A stretch of DNA of 64,000 nt from Phlebotomus papatasi (Eukaryota > Arthropoda > Insecta > Diptera > Psychodidae): positions 106,888,627 to 106,952,626 of the forward strand of contig NC_077223.1 of assembly GCF_024763615.1 (NCBI RefSeq), read 5' to 3'. The position numbers and the translations under genes are program-made. Of this stretch, positions 22,469-35,822 are shown piece by piece (position 1 is the stretch's first letter; every line of letters begins with the position of its first letter). Under the pieces are notes generated by a model. The model was not told the DNA's origin. It did not search any database and saw only the letters and a list, made by a program, of their open reading frames with translations.

Positions 22469-22683
22469 AGGTAAAGTACTCTCTAGTCAGCCGGTTCCTC
22501 AACTCGGCCAGTTGAATTATTTAACCAATTTTTTAACGTTTTATAGTCAATTTCTATGAAATTTTCACTGTAATTTTCACTGTGTTAAATCGGTAAGACC
22601 ATATTATAACATATCTAAGTAAATTGAATAAATAGTCGCACTGGCCGAGTTGAGAAACCGGCCGACTACAGGGTACTTTACCT
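22469..22683 (+). mobile_element. MITE family P
   Basis: A 215-bp element flanked by TA. Its long inverted repeat covers about 45 bp per arm: AGGTAAAGTACTCTC... with CAACTCGGCCAGT on the left, matched by ACTGGCCGAGTTG...GTACTTTACCT on the right. Confidence 0.85.
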
Positions 22684-25085
22684 TATTTAGTACAAACATG
22701 TGCTAAAAATAATTATCAGAAAGTTAAAATGAATGCATTAATGGTCAGAACTCTTAACAAAATCTATTCTTTGTCACATTTTAGATGAACTTCTTGTTGT
22801 GAAAATACACCTGCCAATATTTTTTCTTAGTGGTGTAGGTTAATATTTAGTACATGTTTGTACTAAAACACTAACGTGACCCAGAGTAGAAAACAAATAT
22901 TAGCGATTAGAAATAGATACTAAAACACAATTTTAAATTAGAAAATTCGTATTATTTAATCTAATTTCATAAGAGATACAGAAATATGATGACAAAGTTG
23001 TTTTAGTACAAAGTGAGATAAAAGGTAATGACAATAAAAAAGGTAGGAAAATACTTCGAAGGCTATTTTCCTAAATTTAATTGTCATGTTTACATTTTAT
23101 AATGAAGATTGTTTAAAGAAAACCTAATAGCGTAGGACTAGTGAAACATTTAGAACACGCATGTACTAAATAAATTTTAGAGGAAAATAATTATTTAATT
23201 CTTTTCCTATTTGGTTAGAAACATCGGCTTTTAAACTTGTACTAAACATCAACTTAAGGTTTTCTGGCTGATTTTTAGTACACGTTGATGTGATATAAAA
23301 CACCAGTAAAAAAATACAGTTTAATCATCTTTATTAGAAACTTTTAAGCACTTAATTTAATACTTTGTGATTTTTCTCTTAAGTGTAGTGTAAACTTTCC
23401 TTTGAGGCCAGATTAATGTGAACTAATTGAAAATTAATTTACTCAGAGACATACTCACTAAAGCCTCTTAAATGGCAAAAAGGTTTTATTATGAGATAAA
23501 CTTTATCACTAAATTTTCTCCCTTTGAAAATGAAAATGTGTCTCTTGCAAATTTTCTTCCGGAAATGATGGCAATAGTGAAATACCTAGAAAATTTATAA
23601 CACTATACTACACAACACATGCTCTTAATATTGAAAATTACACTCTGGTATAATGACTTTTCCACGCCTTGGCATTTCTTTTTTTCCGGAGAACAAAAAA
23701 ACCATCACTAAAAAGTACTTAAATTACCTCAATTGCCGCAAAATGAGAGCATTTTGTGTGAAAACAAATGCTATAAGCCATTTAAATTCAAATTATATGA
23801 CTTTCCGGCAAAAGTGAATATGCTAAGTGGGTAACAAAATATTCTTTTTAAAATGCAATCAATTTTTTCTTAGGTTAATGTCATGTTCGTCAAATATCTT
23901 TCTATTTCATTGCTCGCACGAAGTCTATGGAATAGAAATTAAATTGAACATTTATCCTATATAAATATTTTCTCATGGCATCTTATTCTTTGTCTTAAGC
24001 CAATTTGTGATGTTTAGAAGAGTGAAAAGAGTACGACATTGAATGAGTTCCTCTCCTTACTTTTCTTATATCTACATTATTGTTTACCTTTGCTTATATG
24101 ACACACAATACTATATAACATTGCCGCTCTCAGACAGACAACGTTTGTGTAAATATTTTCCTTTCAATAACATCATAAATAACCATTATGTGCAATGCAT
24201 AGATAATCTTGTTAAATCTAATTTTTCCTCATGTCTTCTTCTCGCCCCCTAACTCCAAATATCCCATAATATTGTATATGTACTCCATGTAAAACCACAT
24301 AAATGCATTTATTTTATATGGTCAGAGAAAGAAAGAAAAAAAAATGTAAAACAAACGCATCAAGGTGCAACTAGTGATTTTCCATTCAACCATCTAAAAC
24401 TAAAACATTGCCATTGTCAAGAATTTTCATATAGGGCCAAGGTACCTCCATAATGTAACTTATTAACCTAATTCTTGCTGTCCAACGAAATTTCGGATTT
24501 TTTTCGGAAAATATTTCGAAAATTATTAATCGACTAAAAGCAAGAGAGCTACAGAGATTGAGAACAGTTGTCAGCGCCACTAGCGGGAAAAAAATTATTG
24601 CCCTCCTGCGGAGGAATTGTATTGTTTCTCTCTCTCATTGTATTGTTTCAAGCTTTTTTTTTCTCAGTGAAAATGTTTTTCCAGAAAAATGGAGTCAATA
24701 ACACACTTCAAACAGAAGTAATTAAAAAAATACCGGAAAGCAGTAAAAGCTACATTTTTTATTGAGGTTTAAAAAACTCGTCTTTAGGCAATAAGTCGTC
24801 GCTTGGATTAGTAATCGACCTAGTTTACTTTTTAGCTGTATCAGAAATTTTATTATAGTCCGTATTTTTCCATATTGTTAAAATATCTGATGTAGATAAT
24901 TAGGGACTTACGACAATTGTTGATCCAAGCGACAAAGTGTCGTAGAACGAAATGAAATAACAAGATATCAGCAATTTTGAATTATTGAAGATCAAAGTTG
25001 AACCACTTTAAAGGGCTTATTTTTTAACCGAATAGTTGTAATTTTAATTTTGTGGAAAAGTATTGAAATTTCTTATTCAACTATA
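22684..25085. other. AT-rich non-coding stretch
   Basis: No gene was recognised. The heptamer cluster ends at 23281. A weak inverted repeat (CGTCGCTTGGATTAGTAAT near 24797 and its relative near 24922) may be another MITE. Confidence 0.35.
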
Positions 25086-26423
25086 GGGGAAACTGGGACA
25101 CCACCAAACGCGGAGTACCTCCAAACACTGCGATTTTTTAATCGGATATTCGACTTCAGTGGATAAGACCTATAGGAATTTATAGGCACTATAGGGATGC
25201 TTGTCCACTGAAGGAATGGTCGAGATAGTCCAGTAGTTTAGAAATAAAAATTAGTGTTTTGTGGTACCCCGCCCAATCCGCAAAAAAATACTCTGACTCA
25301 AAAATGACTGGTTTTTGGTGTACAAGAAATGGTAAAAAAAATACTCCTATTTGGAATCTTAAAAATTAGTCGTATTCGCGTCGAATTTTGGTCACAGCAC
25401 TACTCAAGATTGAATTAGTAATATAATCGTTATTTTACGGTTCTAAAATTTACTCTACCATGCAGTAACAAAAGCGACTCCAAAAGACGGTATTTTTCCG
25501 TACAAAAAATGACGCGCCAAAAACAAGGCATTTGGCGTCCTTCTCTACCACATATGTACGAAATCGACGTACGCATTTTGAATGAAGACGTCAAGTGCAC
25601 TTCACAACTTTGTGTTGTACTACCATCGGAGACACTATTTCCTCAACAATTCTTCATATTTTCTATCATTTTCTATAACGTTCTATGTAAATTTCTCTAA
25701 TTTTTCCCTAATTCACTACTCACATTTACGAATATTTATGCCGTTCGACTATTGCTGAATGAGCCATCCGACATGTCGAAAATTTTCCCACTAGATGGCA
25801 ACAACACAAAAAAAAATCTTTTAAAATTTTTACTAAATAGGTCTTTTCGACACAAAATTTTGATCACAGAATACTCCAGAAACTGGAGCAAACTCCTGAA
25901 CCATAAAATTTTATTTTACAAAAAAATTGTTCATGTTTTTATAATGCAAAACACTGCCTAATTTTTGTTTAATTTTTGTCAGCACTGTCTTTTTGTGAAT
26001 CACAATACACTTCTCTACCGGAGGAGCTCTTGCTCCCAAAGCACAATATAATATTATTGAGAAAACAAGCGAAAATATCAATTATACTTTGAGGATTCAC
26101 AGCATTGTGTAATTCTATTTGGCATTTGATAAGTGAAATTTCCCCTCAGATATATCCATTGAGGGGAAGATTTTTTATAGTGACACTGGAAATCACTGAA
26201 AGTCAGCGTCATATTTTAGTCGTGAGCGAGTAATTTCAGAGTTATTACGACGCCAAATGACTTCCGTAATTACCGTCATATTATTCCCCACTTACCGTCA
26301 TTCGACTCTCTGAGGACCGTCATAGGGATAGGACCCGTTTTTGGAATCCAGAATACATACGTCCAATGGTAATCTTACTCCAAATTGCTATTTGGGCGTG
26401 TTTGGTGGTGCCCCAGTTTCCCC
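25086..26423. mobile_element. pogo-like TA-flanked element, 1.34 kb
   Basis: Long inverted ends of about 30 bp (GGGGAAACTGGGACACCACC on the left, with its near-perfect inverse on the right) are flanked by TA at 25084-25085 and 26424-26425. The interior has only short open frames, so it is a non-autonomous or decayed copy. The GGGGA-A-CTGGG end resembles, but is not the same as, the family at 57215-58502. Confidence 0.8.
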
Positions 26424-28439
26424 TATGTATCAGTCCCAATCGGTAATCAATTGGTCAAGTAATCGCAACTGATTTATTTTTATCGAGTATCCCTTTTTAT
26501 TTATGCGCAGACATGTTACATGTTCGTAAACATGTTTCTGGTTCAGATTTGTTTTCCGATTTGTAAAACAATTTAATCGGTAATACACCGGTAAATAACC
26601 AAAAACATGCGAAAGGATAATTAACGATAGCCCTATCTCGTAAATTCGAGCATTCCGCAAAGCTGGGACAATAGATGCGGGTAACTTTCTCCTCCGTTGC
26701 GTTGGTAAATTTGACCCTCTACTGTTCGTAAGCTTTTCTTTTATTCTAATGTTTAAGAATACACCAGATCCCGGCATTATGCACATTTTCGGGATTGAAA
26801 AAAAAACGCGCGAAATGGCATTATGCATCGAGAAATTTTGCATACCCGCAGGGGCTTTCTTTTGAATAAATCTTCCGTAGAACGAATTTCGCGTGGAGTA
26901 AAAGTAGTTCAAACAAAAAGATTCAATTGTTTAATTGAAAAGCATTAACAAACAGTACTTTTTGGGAAGAGTTTTTCAATAAATGGTTAGAACATTTAAA
27001 AAATTTACCTTAATAAAAGAAATTTAAGTTTTATTCTGAAAAAGTAGCAAAATGTTTTCAAATTTCCCTTGTCGCAACATAGTATACATTCAGGCGTATT
27101 TCAAAAATGATTTCATAAATTGACTCTCAATGGTAGGCAAACTGGCATAATTGTATGTGCATAATTCCGTCAGGTGCATAATCCCGAAGGACTTAATGCC
27201 GGGACTGAGTGTAGTCTTCACCGATTAGACATGGTAGATCGGATCGGTAAAGACCAACATTAAGCTCACGAAGCTCCATCACGATCACGAAGCTTGGGAT
27301 CGTACGAAGCATGGGTACTATCCCCTAAGTTTAATTGCACAAGTTATTTATAAAAAAAAAACATTTTAAAGCGACAAAAGAGGTACCTTGACCCTATGTA
27401 AACTACTCATTCACATATTGCCATTTCCCACAAAAGAGCCAAAGAAGAAAGAAGTGTACAATGTCACAGACCTTCGCTGAGTTTACAAGAAAATATTAAT
27501 TCTTCAGCTAAATTTAGCTCCCCCCAAACCCACACAAAGTGACACCAAATGCTGAATGAATAGTTGATGAATAAGAAATCCATTTCGCGTATAAATACAA
27601 ATAAGAAATCAATACAAATTTTTATTTGCCATATCCCAAACCGTTCGTGAGAAAACGGAATAACCTCTCAAGAAGACAAGGAAATACAAATGATAGCAAG
27701 AAAGAAAATCTAAATTAAATTGCACACCGTAAACACCATTAAGAAAAGTGTTCATTAGGCAACAATTGATGCAATCTTATCAAGCTGAGATCTCGATAAT
27801 AGCCCTTATTTAGCAACACCAACCATAAAAAAACTGCTACTTAACTTGCTAACTAAAAGAACATAAAATAAAAATTCATATTTTATGGTAATTTAGATAA
27901 AAAAAAATAATAATAATCTACACATCTTTTTATGAATATTTAAAGTTAGTTTCCAACAAAACTGGTAAATAACATTTCAGGATCAATTACAATAAATTCT
28001 AACACAGTGCACTATACCACCAGCATAAAAATGGTAAGATGCTGCATAAATAAATTCTACAAAAAGAGGCAATTAAATATTTAAGTGTACCGAATTTCAT
28101 GAAGTATTTTTAGATTCACTGCAAAATTGTTATTGTAATAAATGTGAATGACTCTCTATCGATCAAAAACACTTAAGAATAGGTTTTTGTTTTACAGAAA
28201 TTCCTCATAGAATTTTATTATGTCTTGTCTGTACGAAAATTTATTAGAAATTGCACTGTACAAAAGAAAGAAAACATAAAAGCCTCAAATTTTGAATTAA
28301 AGCCAGATTTTTGATAGTTTTTCCATTGTGTGTAAACAACAGACAAACCAAACCTAAAGAAAGTTTGAGCATCAATAAAAAGTTTTGTAATGGCCGGACT
28401 GAGGATATTTCATGAGAAAGGAGAAGCATAATAGGCAGT
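26424..28439. other. Non-coding stretch with orphan ORF
   Basis: A 160-codon open frame on the minus strand (26430-26912) has no recognisable domain. The 8-bp inverted pair TCAGTCCC (26430) and GGGACTGA (27201) might mark an element around it, but that is weak. A run containing TGCATAATTCCG and TGCATAATCCCG lies near 27157-27190. Otherwise I see nothing. Confidence 0.3.
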
Positions 28440-30642
28440 ATTTTGCCAAAAAATGACTAAAACAAATCAAATTTCATCACCAAAAATCAAGCTTGGTCAG
28501 AGAAAAGAAAAAAGATTTTGTTATGGCTCCGGCACACCTTTTAGATCAGGAAAATTTCATGAAGTTGAAATTCGAAACCCTTTCTTTCTCACATGTTTTG
28601 CATATGACTATCTCATTCTTTCGCATAACAAATTCGATTGAGCTAAATTGAATTTGGAGTGATGTTTAAGAGAAGAAGAAGAGTGCGAGAGAATAAGATA
28701 ACATATGCAAAACATGTGAGAAAGAAATGGATCCGAAATTCGACTTCATGAAAATTTCTTGATCTAAAAGGTGTGCCGGAGCCATTAGTAAATAAAATCA
28801 AATTCATTCAGTAAAAAAATCAATTTGAGTCGACGAAAAATAAATCTTGACCAGAGAAAAGCAAATTTGACCAGTAACAATTTTGACCAGTAAAAAATCA
28901 ATTTGGGTCAGAAAAATCCATCTTGGTCCGAGAAAAACAAATCTTGTCAGCAAAAAAAAAAACTATTTTGGTCAGTAAATAAAATCAAATTCATCCGGAA
29001 AAAAATATATTTGCACATTTGGTCAAAAGCAAATTAGGTCAGTAAACAAATCAATTTTGACTGGTAAATAAAATCAATTCTGTCCAGTAAAAAATCAATT
29101 TGGGTCAGAAAAATCTATTTTGGTCCGAAAAAAAAAAAAACAAATTTTGTCTGTAAAAAATAACAATTTTGGACTGTAAATAAAATCAAAGTTATCCAGT
29201 AAAAAATCAAGTTAATTTTCTTGATTTCAACTTGATTTTCCGATCAATCTTGGTCAGTGAAAAGCAAATTCGGTCAGCAAAGAGAAACAATTTCGGTTAG
29301 AAAATAATTAAGCATCGGCCAGTAATAAAAATCATTTTTGGGCGATGAAAAGCAAACTTGGTCAGTACATCAAAATATGTCAATCTTAGTAAACACAAAA
29401 ATCAATTTACCTTAAAAAATCAATTTACAGACATAAATGAAGTTTTCTCAGTAAACATTTTTTTCTTTAAATAATAAATTTTGATTAGTGCAAAATTGAA
29501 CTCCAGTCAGAGAAAATCGGTTCTCGATCAATTTTGCTAACTAAAATAACAATTTTAATTAGTATAAAAAAATAAAAAAATGATCAGTTATACAAATTTT
29601 AATTTTGATCAGAAACAAATCAGTTTTCGACAAGTAAAAGATTGATTTGGCATGGAAATTTATCAATTTTGTTCCAGAAAAAAATCAATTTTTTCAATGA
29701 AAAATTCTATTTTCTCAATTAAAAAAATTAATTTTGATCAGCAATAAAGCCAATTTTGTCCAGCAACAAAAAATTAATAATTGTCGAAAAAATACCAATT
29801 TTCAGTTCAATTTGGATCAATTTTGCTAACTAAAATATCAATTTTAATAAAAAAAAAATTAAAAAAAAAATGATCATTACAAATTTTAATTTTGATCTGA
29901 AACGAATCAGTTTGATTGTCAAAGATTAATTTGGCATGAAAATTTATCAATTTTGTTTAAAAAAATCAGTTTTTTCAATAAAAAATTTTATTTTCCCAAT
30001 AAAAAAAATCAATTTAAATCAGCAAAAAAGCAAATTTTGTCCAGTAATAAACAAGTTTTTGTCAAAAAATACCAATTTTTGGTTAGGAAAAATTTTATTT
30101 TATAAAGAAAAATTTAATTTTGGTTAAAGAGAAATCAGGTTTTGGAAAATAAAAAATGATTTTACTGTGAAAATTTATTAATATTTATTTTAAGTATTTT
30201 GGTAAAAATGGTAAGTAAAAAATTCACTTGGTAAATAAAACATCAAAATTGGTAAGTAAAAAAATCAAAATTGGTAAATGAAAAAAACATTTGTTCAATG
30301 AAAAAATCAATTTAGGTTATAGTACAAAATTGAATTTACATTAGAAAAAAATGTCTTGATGAGTAAAAAAAAAATAGATTTTGCTAAGTAAAAATGTCAA
30401 TCATGACCAGAATAAAAATCAATTTTGGCTAGTATAAACATTAATTTTAGTCAGAACAAATCAATTTTGGCAAGTAAAAAATTGGTTTTATAACGATAAT
30501 ATGTCAATTTTGGTCAGTGAAAAAATAAACGATTTTGTTAAATGAAAAATTCTATTTTCTCAGTTAAAAAATCAATAGTAAAAATTTAATTTTGGTCAGT
30601 AAATAAAATGAATTTTGATCAATAAATATGTGGGTTTTCATA
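28440..30642 (+). repeat. Degenerate ~22-bp minisatellite, 2.2 kb
   Basis: A long run of diverged units of the form AAAATCAATTTTGGTCAGTA, about 20-24 bp each, is continuous except for a MITE inserted at 28524-28784. Units drift gradually, with the GGTCAGTAAA phrase strongest in the 5' half and AAAAATCAATTTT throughout. It is non-coding. Confidence 0.8.
28524..28784. mobile_element. Palindromic MITE L, TTA target duplication
   Basis: A 261-bp near-palindrome with arms of more than 80 bp. The ends TGGCTCCGGCACACCTTTT and AAAAGGTGTGCCGGAGCCA are perfect inverses, flanked by TTA on both sides. It lies inside the minisatellite. A distant relative with the same end design is at 63713-63970. Confidence 0.9.
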
Positions 30643-30689
30643 TTTAAAATAAAGTGCATTTTTATATATTCTTTTTACGTGTATCGTTA

Positions 30690-30942
30690 CACTGAGAAAA
30701 AACAGGGGTGCGATTAACTTTTTCCCTCATAACTTTAACACTTTTTAGATGTAAAAATATATCAACATTTTTTAATGTTAATTTTACACCTTTTTAAGGG
30801 TAAAATTAACATGGAAAAGGGTAACTTTAACCCCCAATACACCTAAAAAGGGTAATATTTACACCCATTTCGGAACAATACTGCAGGGTAAAATTAACAT
30901 TTCCGGAATGTTATTTTAACTTTTTCGGATTTCTCTCAGTGT
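30690..30942 (+). mobile_element. MITE family A, copy 2
   Basis: A 253-bp element flanked by TA with ends CACTGAGAAAAAA and TTTCTCTCAGTG. The body matches 34193-34448 directly and 20057-20312 inverted. Confidence 0.85.
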
Positions 30943-33900
30943 ACGTACAGCAGGGATACAGTGATTTATCTGTAGTTAATCTATTTAGCGAATCCTAAGT
31001 TCAATTCCAAGTAAAATCATAACTTTTTTACAACAAAATTTAATCCACAGATGCAGTTGTTTATATGTGATGTGCATTGAATTTAATGAATGCTTTTAAA
31101 TTGGTTATAAGGGTATATCAGCCAAATTAAAAAAATAAATAAAAACAAAAAATGCTGCTGATCGTCATTAGAGTAGCGCAATTTCCACGGAATTTCATTG
31201 TCAGTATCACCAACATTTTTTCCAGAAAAAAGTCCATTTTCCGCCCTCATTTAACTCAGTTAATTAATTCTTTGTTTATAGAAAAAAAGCACTCACCTAT
31301 CCATTTTATCCATATTCGTAACATTGTGCAGAATTGTCTGTTGACCCTCCATTTCCACCACACATTGTGTTCCCAATTCCAATTCTGAAATAAAACAATT
31401 GGAAAAAGAATAATTTTTTTTTCCTGTAATGATGCAAAAGAGAGTAAATTGATACAATTCCAATGCCTTGCTATGCCACTTTTAAATACATTTTCCATAG
31501 CAAAAAAAACATTGAACGAGGAAAATTCCAAAGTACTTTATACCATTGTGCACAATATACTATTTCACGTGAAAAAAGAGCCGTAATAGTCTTTTGCAAA
31601 AATATAGAGAAAAGCTTGAGAATCTTGCACGAAGAGAGGAAATACACAGAATGGGAAAATTGATACTTTAGCTCTTTTGTGAATAAATAGAATAATTTAT
31701 TTTCAAGCGCATTTTCACTCTGTGAAAATTTTATGAGCCATAGAGAGAAAATTTAGTTTAATGTGTGTAATTCTGCAAAATATCTCACACCAACAGACAA
31801 AGCAAAAGGAGAAACCATAAAAATACAAATAATATTAAAATTGAAATTGATTCTATGTGAAGGTATAGAATGAATTTACCTGTCACATTTCATAATTCCC
31901 GCTTTTATTTCAAATTGGAAAAATAGAATTTGCCCCAACTTGAGAGATTTATTGCATAAGTACACTCTTGAAATTGTCACTGATACTAATCTTATCTAAT
32001 GCACAGCCAAAGCAGTTCTTTTCATCTAATATTTCTTTTTTGGACAACTTTTGTCTGGGCGAAGACGTCAGAAAGACGAGAGTGTAATGTTCTTGAATGG
32101 TCTTTTCTTTTCTTGGAAAGTGAATCAAACAATGTGAACCATCTGTTCGTCTTTTTTCCTAAAAAACTGTTCTGCAAAATTTCTTTCTTTGTAAGCTTCT
32201 TCATCAAAGTCAAGTGTATTGTAATTTTGCGTTTCTTTTTTTTTCGCAGAATGTCTCAAAAGGTGATTATACTGAAGCGAAAGTGGAGCAAAAGAAATGC
32301 GAAGAACGTTTCTTTTTGACTCACAAAATAAGCAAATGTAGTTTATAAGGTCTGAGAATATTCCTAACCTCATGGTTTAATGTTTTGGTATAAATAATTA
32401 TTAAAGATTTAACGAAAATCTAATAGACAGTCGAACGAGGCATATCTTTCCGATGGCTTGATCGTATCACTTTGGGCGAATTACTACAAATAAATTCATT
32501 GAAAATATGGAACTACTTTGAGAGTTTAATAAAGAATAAAACAACAGAGCCCAAGTCGCTATCCTTAATCGTTTTTCTTCTAATGTCACTTTACCACAAT
32601 AGGATAATCGTGAATCCTGAATGACAGACCCCATCCCTTACCCTAACCATACGCTCTTTGGTGTCTCATAGCCCCATATTACCGCTTTTCCAACAGAAAT
32701 TCCAAGTATATTTGCGTATATGTTATTTTTACAATTAAACCTATACTTCGGGAGGTCAACGCATATGTGTCTCCGTATATAGACCCAGTATTTTGGTGCT
32801 AAGAGCGAGTTACTCCCAGGGAAACAGTCAGTTAGTTCAGACGTGTTTTGCAAAGAATTTTTAAGGTGACTCAGCAGTAAGGATTAAATCCTAAACTGTC
32901 ATAGACCGAGGGTTTCATTACCTAATCCTTTAATATTAAATTTTGTAGGCTAAATATTCTCAAAGATCAGACTGAGTCTATCTGAGCCCTAAGAGAATAG
33001 AGACAACAGACGAATTCATCCCCTACTAGGGATAATCTATAGAGTTCCAGCACTTTAACTGTTTTCTGGTGTTAAATCCATGAAAGAAAAAGATGCTGAA
33101 GTAGAAATTAAAATGAGGAAAAGAACTTGACTTGTGCAAATGTTTGCTAAATTCGCACATTCCGTCATGAAACTAGTTCAAGCTACAGTGAGTTAATTTG
33201 TGAGAAGTTCTCCTTCTATATCTTTCTCTCTCTGGTATTATTATTTATTTAACAAAGACCCTGATTTGTTTTCATTTTGGGCACTTCTTTCAATGGTTCT
33301 CCAAAACTTGAGAGTTGCTCTTCTTGACGCAATCCATTTGAGGATAACTCAATGGATTTGGATTTAGAAGATTGTTGGGTGTTGGAAGTTTAGCTTCTCA
33401 AAATATAATTCAATTAATATCATAAAGAGTGTATAAATGTTTATCTTTTGAAAATTTGTGGGATCTTCCGAGTTTACTACATTAGATTAGTCAGAGGATT
33501 GTGTTCAGCTTAATACAAGGAGAGTTTGTAAGATATACAATTCTATTAAGTCTGCAAAGTTTGGTAATTAAATTTTGATTTTTAAATTATTAATTTGGAT
33601 AATAATAAAGTAAGTTCACTGCAAATATCCTTCTGTTTTTATTGAGGATAATTTGCAACCCCCTGGTAAGTTGCCTGAAATTTGAAGCCAGTTTCTCATA
33701 CTTCGATTTAAATTTATATGGGAATTTTTTGCACTCTCTACCATTATGCTAAATATTTAAAAAGTGAGAAGTTTTTCCGTATTATAAGATATCTTTCCGT
33801 ATGGAAGGATAAATGTACTAAATTTTCGTTTAAATAAATATTTTCCTCGGAGCACTGTGAGCTGAGTCCGAGATCAATTTAGGAATTGGCTTCAAATAGC

Positions 33901-34192
33901 TCAATATAAAAGGCCAACTTGCCAGGCGCTTGATAATTTGTTACACGAATTTAAATAATTTAGTACGTATGTATTTATCATAAATATCGTCATAAAAAAT
34001 TCAAAAAATTTACAATATTTATTTAACGAATATAAGGAAAACTGGGTTATATAGGTCAAATAGGGTGCATATATACCCTTTTGGATTCCGAGAAATTAAC
34101 CTACAATATTTAATGTGCGTCCTACATTAAGTCTATACTAATTAAAGAAATAATCTCAAACAAAATTATTGGATATAGAATTTGAAGCCCCA
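30943..34192. other. Non-coding stretch
   Basis: No gene was recognised. Short open frames near 31152-31663 and 31999-32373 overlap on both strands without known domains. A phrase TGAGTCTATCTGAGCCCTA near 32973 recurs in related form near 59402. Confidence 0.35.
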
Positions 34193-34448
34193 CACTGAGA
34201 AAAAAAAGAGGGTGCGATTAACATATTTTCCTCAGAACTTTAACACTTTTTAGGTGTAAAAATATATCAAGATTTTTTAATGTTAATTTTACACCTTATT
34301 AAGGGTAAAATTAACATGAAAAAGGGTAACTTTAACCCACAATGCACCTAAAAAGCATAATATTTACACCGATTTCGGATCAATACTGCAGGGTAAAATT
34401 AACATTTCCGGAATGTTATTTTAAGTGTTTCGGATTTCTCTCAAGTGC
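34193..34448 (+). mobile_element. MITE family A, copy 3
   Basis: Same ends and body as 30690-30942. The TA flank has decayed (CA on the left, CA on the right). Confidence 0.8.
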
Positions 34449-34564
34449 AGGGTAACACAAGGTAAGGTATTTGTTGGATCATGTCATTTTTATCAATTTG
34501 ACAAGCAGTTATTTGTTCTACAACAAAGATATTGCATTGAATTAAGTATTCAATTAAGTACTTA

Positions 34565-34990
34565 ATCTTTCCGTACAGAAGTAGATCTTGAAAAATTCGA
34601 AAATCTATTTGAAGATCCAAAAAAGAGACTTTCTTACTTCTTAATACTTTCGCAAGGTGGCGGAAGTTACATCCTGTTCAAATTTCGAAGTGCTCAAGTG
34701 TTAAAATGTGACGGTCTTCACATTGTTATGAGGAAAAAAACTGATCAACGACGTTTACTGTTCTCGCCCAAGTATTTAATCACTCCATAATTACTGAGTA
34801 ACTCTTTTTGCGAGCTTTTTAGTGTGATATTTGATAAATTTTCCCCAACTTGTTCGAAAATTTAGTATGAAAATTCGAAATTGAATTTGAATTCTTCGAA
34901 CTTCAACGACTTTTTGTGCAAATAGAGTTCCATTTACCTTTCATCCAAGACATTATTGGAGAATCAAAATCTACTTGTGATCGGGCTCAA
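34565..34990 (+). repeat. Repeat D, single arm copy
   Basis: About 425 bp align with 38950-39400 (for example GATCTTGAAAAATTCGAAAA). It contains GAGTTCCATTTACC near 34926, the undisturbed form of the LINE target site found at 39447 and 44737. Confidence 0.8.
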
Positions 34991-35204
34991 TAATGTACAT
35001 AATGAGTTAGTCAGGACGAGCACCAAAGATCAGGTTTGTGTCTTGGGAATATTTTTTAAATTATTTTAATAAGTACGAGTTTTTTATTTGTACAGATATA
35101 GTGTTCTAATAAATTATTCTAAAATTTGTAATATAACCTTTGCATTAGAAAACTTCATAATAAAATCAATAAAATTTATGATATCCAGGGCATCAATTTC
35201 AATA

Positions 35205-35438
35205 CAGTAGACTCTCACTCAATCGGCTCTTTTTCAATCGGGCGCAAAATTTTGTTAACAATTTTCACGTTTGATTTTAAACCAAATTTGTTCAAACTAA
35301 CTGTAATTCCTATTGTTTTATCGTGGTTCTTTATATTCGAGGGATTTTTGTGGAATTTACAATGATTTTGATGCTCAAATCTCTCGATAATTTAGATGAC
35401 ATTTTGACCCATATGACCGATTGAGAGGGAGTCTACTG
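35205..35438. mobile_element. MITE family F, pogo-type ends, copy 1
   Basis: A 234-bp element flanked by TA. The ends CAGTAGACTCTCACTCAATC and (right, inverted) CAGTAGACTCCCTCTCAATC are of the CAGTAGA-TCTC type common in pogo/Tigger-like elements of insects. It is non-coding. Confidence 0.85.
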
Positions 35439-35822
35439 TAATCACTTTTCCAAGACACCAACCTCAGAAGATTTTTTCTAAGACAAAATCACCCGTAATT
35501 ATCTATCGTCTAAATGTATAGATTCTGTCCGAATGAAAAAAAGCGTTTATAGAAACCTCACAAGTATTTTCGAATTGAAAGACAACATTTTGTTTTATTT
35601 TTTCGGACAAAAAAAACTAAATTAAAAATGAATAAACAAGAAATATAATTAGACAATTTTTCTAAATTCTCATATTCTTGAAATTTTAAAAATAAATTTC
35701 AAAATTTGGTCATTGAATTTTTGGTGGAGTTCTAAGAAGGTTCGAGCCTTTGAGAAAAACGGTTAAACTTTTAAACTTCAATTTTAAATGATTTTTTTAT
35801 TTAATACATTTTATGTAATTAA

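Larger units (their letters stand above)
17737..23281. repeat. Dense cluster of GTACTAA/TTAGTAC heptamers
   Basis: By eye there are 23 copies of GTACTAA or its reverse complement in 5.5 kb, starting at 17737, 17746, 17889, 18022, 18197, 18315, 18457, 18736, 18852, 18861, 19968, 21779, 22017, 22225, 22338, 22395, 22687, 22847, 22860, 23003, 23163, 23239 and 23275. Several are paired head to head within about 20 bp (TTAGTACAAGTACTAA). About one would be expected at this base composition, and only a few were noticed in the rest of the window. Function is unknown. Confidence 0.75.

Noticed and set aside
26430..26912. 160-codon open frame on the minus strand
   Set aside because: No recognisable domain, start context or neighbouring exons. 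It starts right beside a transposon end, so I treat it as chance or an unknown element.
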